This document shows positions 11,096 through 22,972 of a DNA stretch of 64,000 nt, piece after piece (positions within the stretch are counted from its first letter, which is position 1; the number at the start of each line of letters is the position of its first letter). The position numbers and the translations under genes were made by a program. The DNA is from Pictodentalium vernedei (lineage: Eukaryota > Mollusca > Scaphopoda > Dentaliida > Dentaliidae), in contig CM062296.1 in assembly GCA_031216915.1 (NCBI GenBank), positions 61,307,084 through 61,371,083 of the forward strand. The letters run 5' to 3'. The notes under the pieces were generated by a model. It saw nothing but the letters and a program-made list of their open reading frames with translations. It made no database searches and was not told the origin of the DNA.

Positions 11096-11415
11096 ATACA
11101 TGTAGCACATGGAAGATATCCACAGTTGGGGAGAGATGTCCAAGGCTATCTCTTCACATTCCTTGTTTGTGCTTCATGCTAAACCAGTTTGTCTGCAGAG
11201 ATAAATTTGCTTTATTAAAAATCATTGGAGATTGGCCACACACCAATGATTTTAAATAAAACTAATTTTAGGTAACAAATGTTGAACTTCAAACAAAATC
11301 TATCACTCAACCAGTTAATGTTGATGAGGCATGACATGGTGAAGGTGACCTAAAATACTTCTTAGAGTCACTTTGTCAGGTGAGCGATTAAGGCCACGTG
11401 GGGCCTCTTGTTTTA

Positions 11416-12180
11416 CAAGTAGCTCACCTTCATGACTGAAAGTATTGCCATCACTTGGCGTTCGGCGTCCCTTGTACGTCATATGTTAACTTCAGAAACA
11501 TTTCTTCTTCAAAACTGCTGCTCCAAAAATTTTTGTATTTGACATAATTTATAACACAATTGTATGGATGATTCACTGTTTATCAAACACAAACGAAAAT
11601 AAACGAACACAAATAAAAAAAGGGAAAATGTAAGTTAATACAGCTTTGAAAGGAGTAGATACTAGATGTTGTATATACATGTATAGGTATATTTTAGTCA
11701 AGTTTAAAATTTTCTCCATTTCTGACGAGTATTTTGATGATGAAGAGGATTTACATGTAATGTGTTGAATGACAGAGAACATGTGTTCGTTAAGTCGCTC
11801 TTTACAGGATTCTACAGCAGGTGATTATCCAGTTGTCAAACATAGTTGGATTATGTTTTGCATAAGTTGCTGGTGTAAAATTGTCTCAATTTTTATTGTT
11901 TCTTGTTTTATTTTTGTTTTTTTTTTTTGTTTTTTTTTTGGTAGGGGGCACAGGATGGGACTGGATAGGGGAATAATTGCTCATTTAATGTAGTAAAAAC
12001 CTGTCAATCAGTTGGATACCATCCACGAAGTCCTATACCATGGATGTACAAGCATCCCATCTTCTTTGATCGAAATAGACAGTCTTTTGCCTCCATTCTG
12101 GTGACGTCAAATGGTCTTTTCAGTTTGGTGTCAGAAAAATACAGTGGAGTGAGAAAGGAAGAGACAGGGCTGATGTATGT
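11416..12180. other. Repeat-derived spacer, no gene recognised
   Basis: The start (AAGTAGCTCACCTTCATGAC, TTGCCATCACTTGGCGTTCG) is the left end of another copy of the mollusc-type repeat. Beyond about 11560 nothing is recognisable. A T-rich run lies at 11920-11940. Confidence 0.4.
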
Positions 12181-12500
12181 TTAAGACAGTCTGTTCTGAT
12201 GAGGGGCAACGTCCCAATTATGTGTCGACCTAAAACAGGGGCAGACTGGAACCTTGTTGAATGACTTAAAGCACAGGTACATTTGTTTTGTGACTTTTGT
12301 CAACGCACATCAGTTAACACTCAGAAAATGTGAGTACGCAAAGCATGGAGTTGAGAAAAAAATTACTTTCACACAGTTATTGTGTTATGTATAAATGATC
12401 CTCTATTGGTGCCTTTACGCATAAGACAGTCTATTCTGATGACGGGCAACTTTCCAATTATGGGACGACCTAAGACAGGACTGGACTGCAGCTGTACTGA
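12181..12500. repeat. Direct repeat pair, ~239 bp apart
   Basis: AAGACAGTCTGTTCTGATGA with GGGCAACGTCCCAATTATG at about 12183 recurs as AAGACAGTCTATTCTGATGA with GGGCAACTTTCCAATTATG at about 12422. This is two units of a long, diverged tandem duplication. Confidence 0.7.
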
Positions 12501-12960
12501 GTTGAATAATTAAGGTACCAGTATATTTTGTTTTGTTAAAGTGTAGAAGTTTTTTCCCAAGAATGTGTGAGAACGCCAAAAATAGAGAAAAAAATGAAAA
12601 AGAAAAATTTTTAACCATCCATTTGAAATTTGTGTTACATGTAAGTACAAGACCTGTATAAACTGGTGATGGTACATGAACATATAATTGTCATGGAATC
12701 AATACTCCGACTCACTCTGATAACTAATTACTCGCTGTTGCCTTTTGTTAACACCGATGACCTTACGAAACACAAGTTCCGTGCCATTTGACACATTATA
12801 TCCTCTTTGTCATCAAAATATCTACATGTATCACAAATAGATAAAATTTTACACATGACTAAAATATACCAGTTTTTACACCCTCTACTCCTTTTGAACT
12901 TCTATTAACTTATATTTTCCATTTTTAGTTCACCTTTGAGGTAGTCAAATTTGAGGTTAT
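12501..12960. other. Spacer, nothing recognised
   Basis: AT-rich sequence with short open frames only. Its right part (TTTTTAGTTCACCTTTGAGG, about 12925) resembles a left end of the mollusc-type repeat. Confidence 0.35.
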
Positions 12961-12961
12961 G

Positions 12962-13052
12962 CTGTGCCCGTCGTCCGTCTGTCTGTCTGTCCGTCCGTCC
13001 GTCCGTCCGTCCGTCCGTCCGTCCGTCCGTCCGTCCGTCCGTCCGTCCGTCA
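12962..13052. repeat. (GTCC)n / (GTCT)n microsatellite
   Basis: An almost pure run of GTCCGTCC with a short GTCT portion at the left. Open frames across it on both strands encode only simple repeats. Confidence 0.95.
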
Positions 13053-13780
13053 ACAATTCAATACGGCTCGGGCTAGAGGCCGTTTCTATGAACTGATCTT
13101 TACGAAACTTCTTGGGTACCTTTGTTATTACCGTGGGACGAGAAGGGGAGTTTTTGAATGCGGTCCGAAATTCAAGACAGCCGCCGGCAGACATTTTGTA
13201 CCAAAATTAGTGCATTCAGTTTTTTGTACAGAACTTTTGTATGAATGTTCTGATTTGAATAAATGTTTGTGTGAATATTTAGTAACATCGAATACATCAC
13301 ATATAATACAGTTTTTTCCCGTGCAGACATTATGCAAATTAGATGGACTTTGATTTATTCAGTGCCACTTGCACACATTAAGTACACATGTCAATACGGC
13401 TCGGGCTAGGGGCTGTATTTATAAACCCATCTTCACGGAACTTCTTGGTAGCTTTGTTATCACCTTGGGACGAGAAGGAGTGTTTTTGGGTGCGGTCCGA
13501 AATTCAAGATGGCTGCCAGCGTCCATTTTGTACCAAAATTAGGTACAATCAGTTTTTTGTACAGAACTTCTATGTGAAGGTTCTGATTTGAATAAATTTT
13601 TGAATGAATGGTTACTAACATGGAATACATCACATATAATACGGGTTTTTTTTTCTCGTGCAGAAATTGTGCAAATTAGATGAACTTTGATTTATTCAGT
13701 GCTACTTATACACAGTAAGTGCACATGTCAATACGGCTCGGGCTAGAGGCTGTATGTATGAACCGATCTTCATGAAAACC
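13053..13780. repeat. ~340-bp tandem repeat, ~2.2 units
   Basis: CAATACGGCTCGGGCTAGAG occurs near 13057, 13392 and 13729. Each copy is followed by a cognate of GAACTTCTTGGTAGCTTTGT. The first two units also share CGGTCCGAAATTCAAGA and AATACATCACATATAATAC. Confidence 0.8.
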
Positions 13781-14100
13781 TCCCCATTGTAACCTTTGTT
13801 ATCAGGTCATTACCTAAATGGGTGTCATTGCTGTGTCACATACTATACATGTACATGTCTTACACAAGTTGAGCTACAGTGTCATTGACACTTTCAGTTT
13901 TAAACTGCACTTATTTATTAATTTAACGACTTGTGTTCGAACGTTGTTAATTAATCCTTTAATTATTTGATGGATGGAATCAATTGCCATCTGGTATTCA
14001 GCTTCATTCTGAGAGGTTTTGTTTGTTTGTATATCATTTTTAACATGACATATGTAATATTTATAACAATAACAATATAATAAAAAATAAACTTAATATC
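13781..14100. other. Spacer, nothing recognised
   Basis: AT-rich sequence between the 340-bp repeat and the Tc1-like element, without long open frames. Confidence 0.3.
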
Positions 14101-15593
14101 CTATTCAAAAAAGTAGGGAATATCTGATAAAAGTGAGATGAATGAAGAAATATATTTATATTTTCATCCAAACGACAGTTGAAGCATTGCACTGCGACAT
14201 CTGATGAATGATTTCAGCGATAGTTGGGTGTCTGACAAGCATACATTCCACGCACTAAGCTGAAGACATGGACGGTCAGTGTGAGAATTTACCACATTCA
14301 GTCCAAGTCCTCAGTACCCTGTAAATTCTCCTCGGTTCACGCGACAAGCGTGGATCCGACGTGGCATACTCCTCACCAAACGTCCAATATCAGCTTGACT
14401 ATGTTATTCCATTCTTCCTGCAGTGCAGCGGCGAGTTCCTAGACAGTGCTAGGGGGTTGTTGGCATTGTCGTAGGCGCCTGCCAAGCATATCCTAGACGT
14501 GCCCGATTGACGAGAGGTCTGAACGTAGTGCTGGCCAAGGCAGTGTAGTGATGTTCTGCTCCTGGATGAACTCTGTAGCTACACGGACACTGAGTGTTCT
14601 TGCACTGTCATCTTGGAAAATGAATCGACGGCCCTAATGTCGCGCAAATGACAAAACATGAGTTGCTAACATGTCACGGTAGTACTGCCCTGTGCCCACG
14701 CCCTTGGATGACATGTAATGCTGTTCTGCTTGTCATGCTTATGCCTCCCTGTACCATAACCGATCCGATCTAACGGTTACGTCATGGTATCGCTCGTTCC
14801 GCCGCTGCCACACTCTCTTTCGCCTGTCGTGGAAGTCGAGAGTGAACCTCGATTCATCGAAAAACATGACGTTGCTCCATCGACGATTTTCTCGGTGCTG
14901 TCGTGCTCCACACCAATTACGCCTTGCTGCGATGTGACGTTCAGTCAAACGTGGAATTATTCGACGGCGTCGAGCGTACAAATTCCAGCTGTGTAGGCGA
15001 TTTCGGATAGTCTCACAATTGACTCGCATATTTGTTGCTCGGTGCAGCTGCTGCTGTCCAATTTCTGAGGCACTTTGATGGAGGTTACGTAATGCTGTGG
15101 TTCGGATGAAACGATTCTGGTTAGCAGTTGTCGCAGTTTGACGACCTGACCGACGTCTGTCATCAACATTGTCTTCTGACGGTAGCGTGACCACAACCTG
15201 CTAATCACCGATTGAGTAACGTTGCGAACGAAATTGAGCTACTGCTGCCTGTCTGTTGCCAGCTTCCAACATGCTAACGCCACCTAAACGTTCGTCACGT
15301 GTCAGTCTACGCATACCTCAAAAGTATATTTCGACCAGAAACTATCGTTGAACAAGTTTATACCAAGAACAGAACGATGTCACCTCCGAAAAAGCTCGAC
15401 CGGTAAAATGACAATTTGAAAACGCACCCCGGTGCTCGTGCAAAAAAACCTGCACGTGGTTTTCGTGGGCCGGTGACATTCATGATCCACACTAAACTTG
15501 GTAATATATCGATGTGTCCAATCACGCGTATCCAATATCATTTTCCGAAAATATCAACATCAGTTTGGATATCCCCTACTTTTTTTTGAATAC
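14101..15593 (-). mobile_element. Tc1/mariner-like element, nearly full length, inactive
   Basis: Imperfect inverted ends are visible: CTATTCAAAAAAGTAGGGAA at the left and, read in reverse, GTATTCAAAAAAAAGTAGGG at the right. About 1.49 kb lies between them, the usual size for Tc1 elements. The transposase reads on the minus strand and is broken. It is the same family as 62072-63575 and the fragment at 15795-16412. The flanking dinucleotides no longer match TA. Confidence 0.8.
14311..15314 (-). pseudogene. Tc1-like transposase, broken
   Basis: Tc1/mariner transposases cut and re-insert DNA at TA sites, using an N-terminal paired helix-turn-helix region and a DD34E catalytic core. The start MRRLTRDERL is followed by a helix-turn-helix region. 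A frame change occurs early, around the segment before VVTLPSEDN, so the main frame begins in the middle of the DNA-binding domain. The first catalytic Asp lies in FFDESRFTLD. The second, in a QDD motif, lies in another frame and follows an in-frame stop in the preceding R-H-x-G-R-R-F stretch. The stop codon that ends the element's coding region is at 14311. With at least two frame changes and a stop it cannot make an active enzyme. Confidence 0.8.
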
Positions 15594-15619
15594 ACTTTAT
15601 TTGTATAAATATGCACTTA

Positions 15620-15794
15620 CAGTCGCCGTGGACAGGTCACTTTCCACGCGTGGGCAATATTTCCACGGACGCAATAATATTAGATTCCAAACACTAATTA
15701 CCTGAATAATCATCCAAAATTTAATTAATGAAGCACCGGGTGCAACCCGGTGCTTCATTAATTAAAATTTTGCTAATAATCATTTTTACTGCCC
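15620..15794. mobile_element. MITE D, truncated copy
   Basis: It starts after TA with CAGTCGCCGTGGACAGGTCA and contains TTAGATTCCAAACACTAATT. Its central hairpin is TTAATTAATGAAGCACCGGG with the mirror-image arm. The right arm stops abruptly at TTTTTACTGCCC, where Tc1-like sequence begins. In the degraded copy at 6117 the right arm continues for another ~50 bp, so this copy is truncated. Confidence 0.75.
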
Positions 15795-16126
15795 GTCGTG
15801 GAGGGTATAAATTTCAGATGTATCGGTGATTTCGGATAGTCTGAATACTGACTCACACATCTGTCGCACGGTGCAGCTGCTGTCCAATTTCTGAGGCACT
15901 TTGATGACGGTTACGTAATGCTGTGGTTCGGATGAAACGACCCGTGTGAGCAGTTTTCTTCCATGGACGACCTGGCCGACAACATTGGTGTCTGGCGGTA
16001 GCGTGACCACAACTTGCCAATCACCAATTGAGTAACATTGAGAATTTGAGCCACTGTAGTCTGTCTGTTGTCAGCTTCCAGCATGCAGACGGCACGTAAA
16101 CTTTCGTCACGTGTCAGTCTTCGCAT
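15795..16126 (-). pseudogene. Tc1-like transposase, N-terminal remnant
   Basis: This begins MRRLTRDESLRAVCMLEADN and covers the paired helix-turn-helix region (VAQILNVTQLVIGKLWSRYR). A frame change then moves the reading to the frame of VTLPPDTNVVGQ. None of the catalytic Asp/Glu residues is present. It is a relic of the same family as the neighbouring element. Confidence 0.8.
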
Positions 16127-16412
16127 ACCTCAAAAGTTGCATTTCGACCAGAAGCTATTAATGAACGATTTTATACTGAGAAAAGAACGATGAAACCTTC
16201 GAAAAAGCCTGTCCAATACAAATTATTATTTCAAAACATACCCCACAAATATTAACACGGTGCTCATGCGAAAAACCTACACAGAGTTTCCGTGGGTCGG
16301 TTACTCTCATGATTCACACTAAACTTGGAAACGTATTGGTGTGTCCAGTCACGCGTATCCAATACCATTTTCTAAAAATATCAACATCGGTTTGGATATC
16401 CCCTACTCTTTT
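15795..16412 (-). mobile_element. Tc1-like element, 5' half only
   Basis: The right end reads GGATATCCCCTACTCTTT, like the right end at 15570-15593, and the sequence matches the first ~40% of that element. Everything beyond the second helix-turn-helix is absent, replaced at 15794 by MITE D. The order suggests an internal deletion that joined the two elements. Confidence 0.75.
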
Positions 16413-16544
16413 AAGAGACCTAAATGTATCTTATGAAATTCAAAAGGACCTTTATGCACCCTCTGGTTTTTAATCACCCTCTGCAGCATGCTAGCCTGCC
16501 AGTAACATATTTGCAAGGTGAACGGGTTACTGTATCAAACTCGT

Positions 16545-16795
16545 ATAACCCTTTACCCAACGTAACGGCCAAAACCGGCCAGCGCTATTCTCAAAAATCG
16601 TCAATTAATTTTCACTATTTTTTCATTTTTTGTCTCAAAAACATAGGTTATGATCCCTCGTTGGAACGAGCTCGTCGAGCTCGTTCCAACGAGGGGTCAT
16701 AACCTATGTTTTTGAGACAAAAAATGAAAAAAATTACTTATTCAAGAATTTTTTTTGCAAGTGTCGTCTGCTTTTCATGTTAGGTAAAGGGTTAA
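16545..16795. mobile_element. MITE A, near-complete copy
   Basis: The left end CCCTTTACCCAACGTAACGG follows ATAA, a one-base change from TTAA. The right end AGGTAAAGGG is followed by TTAA. The core hairpin TTGGAACGAGCTCGTCGAGC is intact, with arms ACATAGGTTATGATCCCTCG and complement. Confidence 0.9.
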
Positions 16796-16984
16796 ACCAC
16801 TAACCAAGTAACTTCAATACAGAAGACTTGGGGGTTCAGGTTAGATGGTCGAGCAAACACTTGAAATGATGAATTCCTAACTATCAAGAGTACATTGTAG
16901 TTTCCAAATTAGAACATGTTGTTTAAACACCAATAAATAAATAGATACACTTTAGATACTGCTTGATGGCAATGGTTACTCACC

Positions 16985-17525
16985 TTGGTTGTCTAGCGTA
17001 CAACATACTTTTTAGCTCGCCTGGCTGCAAGTCAATGAGAGCTATTGCCATCAATTGGTGTCTGGCGTCCGTTAACTTTTGCAAACTTGTCTTCTTCACA
17101 ACCACTAAATCAAATTCAAACATGTTTTGCACAGACCATCTGTGGAGTATACCCTTTCTATATTGTTCAAATGAAGCAGGCTGCTGCCATGTTTGGGCTC
17201 TGGTTAATGCTCCAAAACCTTAAAAATCTTCTTCTCACGAACCACCAGAGGGAATACTTTGATATTTGGTATGGAACATCCTGTGTTGAAGATTAAAGTT
17301 TGTTCAAGGAAAGTTGGTAGGTCAATATTTGGGTTCTCTGTGGGGGGGGGGGCATATCCATTTTGGGCTCTGCCCAAAATTTCTATTTCAAGAACCCGTG
17401 GGCCAATTTCAACAAAAGTTGGCATGTAGTATAAGTGGGGCCTAAATAATGGACTGATGCCCGAAAACTTTTTTTCGTAGCCCCATGGCAACCCCAGGGG
17501 TAGAGCTGGGAGGTTGTGGGATTGA
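16985..17525. repeat. Mollusc-type interspersed repeat, left part
   Basis: It has the order of the long repeat at 6822: TTTTTAGCTCGCCTGGCTGC, GAGAGCTATTGCCATCAATT, TTAAAAATCTTCTTCTCACG, TTTGATATTTGGTATGGAAC, and a poly-G tract at 17340. The segment stops at about 17525 and the following part of the family resumes at about 18370, so the copy is split. Confidence 0.6.
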
Positions 17526-18369
17526 CACTGCGGTTGTGGTTTCTGTTTTTTTTAAATAAAAAAAACCTCGGTTGTTGTTTTGGTTGTCCATGAGCATATG
17601 TAGAAACTTCCGTATATAGCTATGAGATCGGCTCTATAAATTACAACATCTCCCACAAACACCTAACAATGCATCTTCTGTTGATTGTATCAGTTGAATA
17701 AATAATTATAACCTATCTACGCCTGTAATGTTGTAAAATGTCAGGCATCCCCCACCCCCAACACTGACGCTAATCAATTATGGTGGCAATCAAAAGTTTA
17801 TCAAGTAAAAGTCGCTCATATCGGTCATTATATCCCTAAATTTCCATCCGACTGAAACTGATTTTGGTTTACAAATTTTCAAAATTACATGAAGAAATAA
17901 ATATATCGAACTCTATAAATGAAGCGCAAGTGGCAAGTTATAGATCATCAAAGGAAACCGCTTTTGATAAACTGATGACATTTTACCATGCAGCCTGCTT
18001 CAGCCTTGGTGGTAACAAGTCATGGATATTATTGAATATCGTGTTGAGTTTCGTGTATTGATACTGAAAGCCTCAAATATTGGCTACGGTCTATAAAATG
18101 TCATTGGTGCAAGTATATATAGTGTACAACAGTTTTGTTTTTTAATTCCATTCAAACCGTATACAGAAATTATTTTACGGTTGTCAGCAGGTTCGTACAT
18201 ATTGCATTTATTGTAAAGTGAAGTATGTGGTTATTCTGGTAATTCGAAATTACGTGCAGTATCTTGAAACACGTTGGAATTTTAAAACATAGTTTTTCGG
18301 TTGTGTTTATTGGAGTGCGGGTGGGATTTTTGGTAGTCTCTCACTTCCCATCCCGGCCCGTGGTTACGG
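17526..18369. other. ~0.85-kb segment splitting a repeat copy
   Basis: No recognisable gene. It lies between two parts of the same repeat family that are adjacent at 7350, so it may be an inserted sequence. It has no clear inverted ends or target duplication that I can see. Confidence 0.35.
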
Positions 18370-18575
18370 TTAACCTACCAGATTTAACTCACTAGTACCC
18401 AGGAACTAAAAACAGAAAAAAAAATCAAAATTTCATATTTCATAAATCACACAAAGCAGAGCGCTGTTATTTGGTATGAAACGTCATGAGGACCAGAAGA
18501 ATGGACTGGTTAAAAAAACATGCCGCCAGTTGTACCAGGGTGTTCTATAGAGGGTATTGAAAACATGATGAGTCA
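18370..18575. repeat. Mollusc-type interspersed repeat, continuation
   Basis: AGGAACTAAAAACAGAAAAA, TTATTTGGTATGAAACGTCA, GGTTAAAAAAACATGCCGCC and GATGAGTCAGAATTTTG follow the same order as 7355-7535. Confidence 0.55.
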
Positions 18576-19461
18576 GAATTTTGCAGTAAGATTTCCCAAT
18601 ACAAATTATCAGAGTTTCCAATTGTATCTCTTCAATCAACTTCTGTCGACATCTACATGTCAACACTCATGTTATTCTGTTATTTTAAGACAAAGGGAAT
18701 GAGAATAATTGATCTGGTCCCTGCATGAATATCTTTACTTTAACCCTCTCAAGACTTCAATGTTTTTCCAAAGAGATTTTATTTCATGTAATACTGTTAA
18801 CGAAAACGTATTTCTGATTTCTTTAAACATAATTTACCCCCCCCCCCTCCCCCCCCCCCCAAAAAAAAAAAAAATAAAATAAAATAAATAAGCTTCCATA
18901 AATTATCTTTCTATGCTCGTAAAATGAGATTCAAACTTCCCTAACTGAAATCAACAATATTCAGATTAGGATAGACCGCTATTCAAAACAAAGCTTTTCT
19001 TTTTTTTATTTATTGTTTGAGTATACGGAGAAAAGCACCGAAACCTCGGGCCCCACAACTTACAACCCGGCACAAGCAGTTAGCTATGGTTAGAAACAAA
19101 AGCACCATCGACGTGCAGTATCCGTTAGTGCATAGTTCCACTGTGCGCCACATGGTAAACCATGACTAAATGTCCTACTCATGGGCATGACGCAGATGAT
19201 GTGTGTCAAAAATCCAACCGTCAACCAATGAGGCAGCGTGATCTCTTCAGTTTCAGAAATTTAAGGATTGAAGACCTGGAGTATAGGGACCAATTAGGAA
19301 CCGTAGTAATCCCATAGGAGCCCATGGGCAGAGCGTTTATGGAAGGGAAACTTACCAAAGGATGAACGCGATCATAAGTCGAAATAAGGTTGGTCTCACA
19401 AGAAAAGTTATATCGAACTGGAGTGGCGACTCTTGTTCGTTATGCGCTTTACCATCGGGAC
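18576..19461. other. Spacer with a C/A homopolymer region
   Basis: At 18836-18893 there is a C-rich run broken by one T, followed by a run of A and then AAATA units. The rest shows no feature. Positions 19030-19450 have more balanced base composition but no convincing open frame. Confidence 0.4.
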
Positions 19462-20998
19462 AGGCTTATTCCGCCACCAGGGTCTAATTATGGAAATGTA
19501 GGGAGGTGCGAGGCTTATTCCGCCATCAGAGTTTAATTATGAGAATGCAGGAAGATGTGAGGTTTATTCCGCCATCAAGGTCTAATTATGGGAATGTAGG
19601 GAGGTGTGAGGCTTATTCCCCCACCAGAGTTTAATTATGGGGATGTAGGGAGGTGTAAGGCTTATTCCGCCACCAGGGTCTAATTATGGGAATGCAGGGA
19701 GGTGTGAGGCTTATTCCGCCATCTGGATGTAATTATAGGAATGTAGGGAGGTGTGAGACTTATTCCGCCACCAGGGTCTAATTATGGGAATGTGGAGAGG
19801 TGTGAGATTTATTCCGCCACCAGGGTCTAATTATGGGAATGTAGGGAGGCGTGAGGCTAATTCCACCACCAGGGTCTAATTATGGGAATGTTGGGAGGTG
19901 TGAGGTTTATTCCGCCACCAGGGTCTAATTATGGGGATGTAGGGAGGTGTGAGGCTTATTCCGCCATCAGGGTCAAATTATGGGAATGTAGGGTGGTGTG
20001 AGGCTTATTCCGCCACCAGGGTATAATTGTGGGAATGTAGGGAGGTGTGAGGCTTATTCCGCCACCAGGGTTTAATTATGGGAATGCAGGGAGGTGTGAG
20101 GCGTATTCCGCCACCAGGGCCTAACTATGGGAATGTAGGGAGGTGTGAGGCTTATTCCGCCACCAGGGTCTAATTATGGGAATGCAGGCAGGTGTGGGGT
20201 TTATTTCGCCACCAGGATCTAATTATGGGAATGCATGGAGGTGTGAGGCTTATTCCACCACTAGGGCCTAATTATGGGAATGTAGGGAGGTGTGAGGTTT
20301 ATTCCGCCATCAGGGCCTAATTATGGGAATGTAGGGAAATGTGAGGCTTATTCCGCCATCAGGGTTTAATCATGGGAATGTAGGGAGGTGTGAGGCTTAT
20401 TCCGCCATCAGGGTCAAATTATGGGAATGTAGGGTGGTGTGATGCTTATTCCGCCATAAGGGTCTAACTATGGGAATGTAGGGAGGTGTGAGACTTATTC
20501 GACAACCAGGGTCTGATTATGGGAATGTAGGGAGGTGTGAGGCTTACTTTGCCACCAGGGTCTAAGTATGGGAATGCAGGGAGGTATGGGGCTTATTCGG
20601 CCACCAAGGTCTAATTATGGGAATGCATGGAGATCTGAGGCTTATTCCGCCATCAGGGTCTAATTATGGGAATGTAGGGAGATGTGTGGTTTATTCGGCC
20701 GCCAGGGTCTAATTATGGGAATGTAGGGATATGTGAGACTTATTCCGTCACCAGGGTTTAATTATGGGAATGTTGAGAGGTGTGAGTCTTATTTCGCCAT
20801 CAGGGTCTGATTATAGGAATGTAGGGAGGTGTGAGGCTTATTTCGCCATCGAGGCCTAATTATTGTAATGTAGGGAGGTGTGAGACTTATTCGGCCACCG
20901 GGGTCTAATTATGGGAATGTAGGGAGGTGTGAGACTCATTCGGCCACCGGGGTCTAATTATGGGAATGTAGGGAGGTGCGAGGCTTATTTCGCCACCA
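19462..20998. repeat. 49-bp minisatellite, ~31 units
   Basis: The consensus unit runs GGCTTATTCCGCCACCAGGG then TCTAATTATGGGAATGTAGG then GAGGTGTGA, 49 bases. Units vary by substitutions (for example CCACCAGGG against CCATCAGGG), with little length change. No long frame crosses it. Confidence 0.95.
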
Positions 20999-21210
20999 GG
21001 GAGAAGTGTGATTTCCCTGTCGGGACATTTTCATCTGGGTTAGAGTTTTAGATATCGATTATCTCTCGCTGGTAATTATGTACGTTCTTCCTCTTTGAAC
21101 CCTGGTGGTATCTCCCCTGTCAGTTCAAAAGCAGCAATTAGATGAGTCCATATTCATTATTTGATGGTAGGCCAATCAATATTTCAAACGTGCAGCTGTG
21201 GGGCTGTCTA

Positions 21211-21524
21211 CAGTTAAAACTAGAAGTCCTGTCCTGAAATGCGCACAAATAACACGTTGATCTGCGCGTTAATGTGTGCGTTATGGCCCAAGTAAAGCTG
21301 TCAAATTTTGTACACATCGCCTGTGCACAAGCAATGTTTCAGCCAATGGACCTCCGGGTTACCCGGAGGTCCATTGGCAGAAACATTGCATGTGTTTTCG
21401 ATGAGTAACCAGGAGAACCTGCCGTGCTTTGGATGCCATTCGATATGACAATTGCGCACAATTCCAACGCGCAATTAAGCCTACATAAGCGCAGTATTCG
21501 TGACAGGACTTCTAGTTTTAACTG
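21211..21524. mobile_element. MITE B, copy 1 (TA-flanked)
   Basis: The ends are CAGTTAAAACTAGAAGTCCT and the exact mirror, each flanked by TA. The centre is a perfect hairpin (CAATGGACCTCCGGGTTACC with complement). Its size, 314 bp, is the family norm. Ends starting CAGT with TA duplication fit Tc1/mariner-type mobilisation (inference). Confidence 0.95.
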
Positions 21525-22972
21525 TACTCCACACGTTCACTTAGAAGTCACCCCCCTTAACAAAATCATGTGCCTGGCCGGAAAAGTGGACTCCCATTCT
21601 CAAAGGGTTACGGTACTTGTTTTTCTTCTTGGACCTATGCCACGCACGCGCTATGTCTTATTGAGGTATATCGTTGATTCTGGATATTGGTGTCTCATCA
21701 TGACAACTTTTGAGTCCGGTGTGTGCTAAATAAAGCTCATTAGGAAGCTGCAAAGGCCATGCCTCGGGACAACATGAAGTATTCAAAATCACCACTGACA
21801 AATATTCCAATGAGATCACCAAGGAGTGTATATGTGAGATACCCCTACACGCCATAGGTTTCTTTCTGTGTTCGGCCAGTCCCTAATCCCTGTAATAATT
21901 CCTATCCTCGAACTTCCTGACAGTGGGTCCTGCAATATCACTGGAAATGACCACTAAAGATATCCCCTACCTCGGATGGTTTTTGAATGTGGAGGGTCTG
22001 AATCTAAGGGTAGATTGTTTTGTATATGTGTATTGTTGAGTAGGGGCGTGGGTAAGCATGCTTTAGCGTGATTAAGCCATGTAACGGTTTTGTTAACAGC
22101 AGTTGAAATATAATATACAATAGAAATTCTAAATTACTCTTTTATAATTCGTCTGCTCATAATAGAGGTGTAATTCTATTTTTGTTGGCTTCATGTCATT
22201 TCCATGTTTAAAATGAATCAATGTACCTTATTGGTTCACGCCGTAGCACATTTTGCTGCTGTTTCATTTGTCGAGGTGAAAGCGAGGGGTCAATCAGATT
22301 CCAGTATTTGAAATCTTTCCCCGCGAAATTATCGAAAATAAGAGCGGTCTCGGCCATAATTCCTCGTCCATTTTATGTTTGGGAAAAGCTTTAATTAGCT
22401 GGCCAAACTTAAAGTATGAGTATGGGGACTCGTAACCTGTAAAAAGGTTAACCGTAATGGTTACCGTCATTTTCGGACCCATTCAACTCGGCCCTGGTGA
22501 GGATCACCGTTTCTGACGCTGATTCTCTCCAGATCCGAGGTCCTTGGGAACATTCAAGTTAATAGACTTGCTGTGTTGAATTTTAACCCTCGTTTTGATA
22601 AAAGTGTAGTGGACCCGTAGGTTTTAATCCGTCATTCATATTCATGTCCATTTCATATCATACTATTTTTGGCTTTTTAATAAACCACGTATAAACTGTT
22701 TTTCTATTTTATTTGAATTCATCCAGTCCACAAAACATAACTTAATGGTTATTCTACCTCTAGAGTTGGGTTATATTTTATCTATGGTTTGCTAGTTGAC
22801 CCAGATCCTCACGAATCTGAAGAATAACAGGGAGATTTAGGCAAGGGTTCTAGCCCCTGGGGAGTCGTTCACCCACCCCTGTTACAAGCCATCTATCCAC
22901 GTTAAGTGGAATTTTTAAAACAGTTGTGTACTTTCGCTTCCACATTTTTACCAGCTCTCCGAAACAGTTGTT
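21525..22972. other. ~1.45-kb region without a recognised gene
   Basis: Moderate GC with short frames only. No splice-flanked exon or domain was recognised, and no repeat family from the rest of the window was noticed here. Confidence 0.35.

Larger units (their letters stand above)
6822..11412. mobile_element. Long mollusc-type interspersed repeat carrying a satellite
   Basis: It begins TTTTTAGCTCACCTGAGCGAA next to a CGTCCGTCGTCCG-rich tract and ends with GTCAGGTGAGCGATTAAGGC. Other partial copies in the window share these ends: 11416, 12930 and 16985, and in reverse orientation 36160-36745. The body includes the 166-bp satellite and degenerate MITE A-like sequence. No protein domain is recognisable in the few open frames. 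The mobilising machinery is unknown, and calling it a mobile element rests on the recurrent, conserved ends. Confidence 0.55.

Noticed and set aside
12925-13353. Frames of 89 and 129 codons with RPSVRPSV / TDGRTDGR
   Set aside because: They are driven by the GTCC microsatellite.
19462-20998. Possible repeat-containing gene or CRISPR
   Set aside because: 49-bp tandem units without spacers or a long open frame; a minisatellite.
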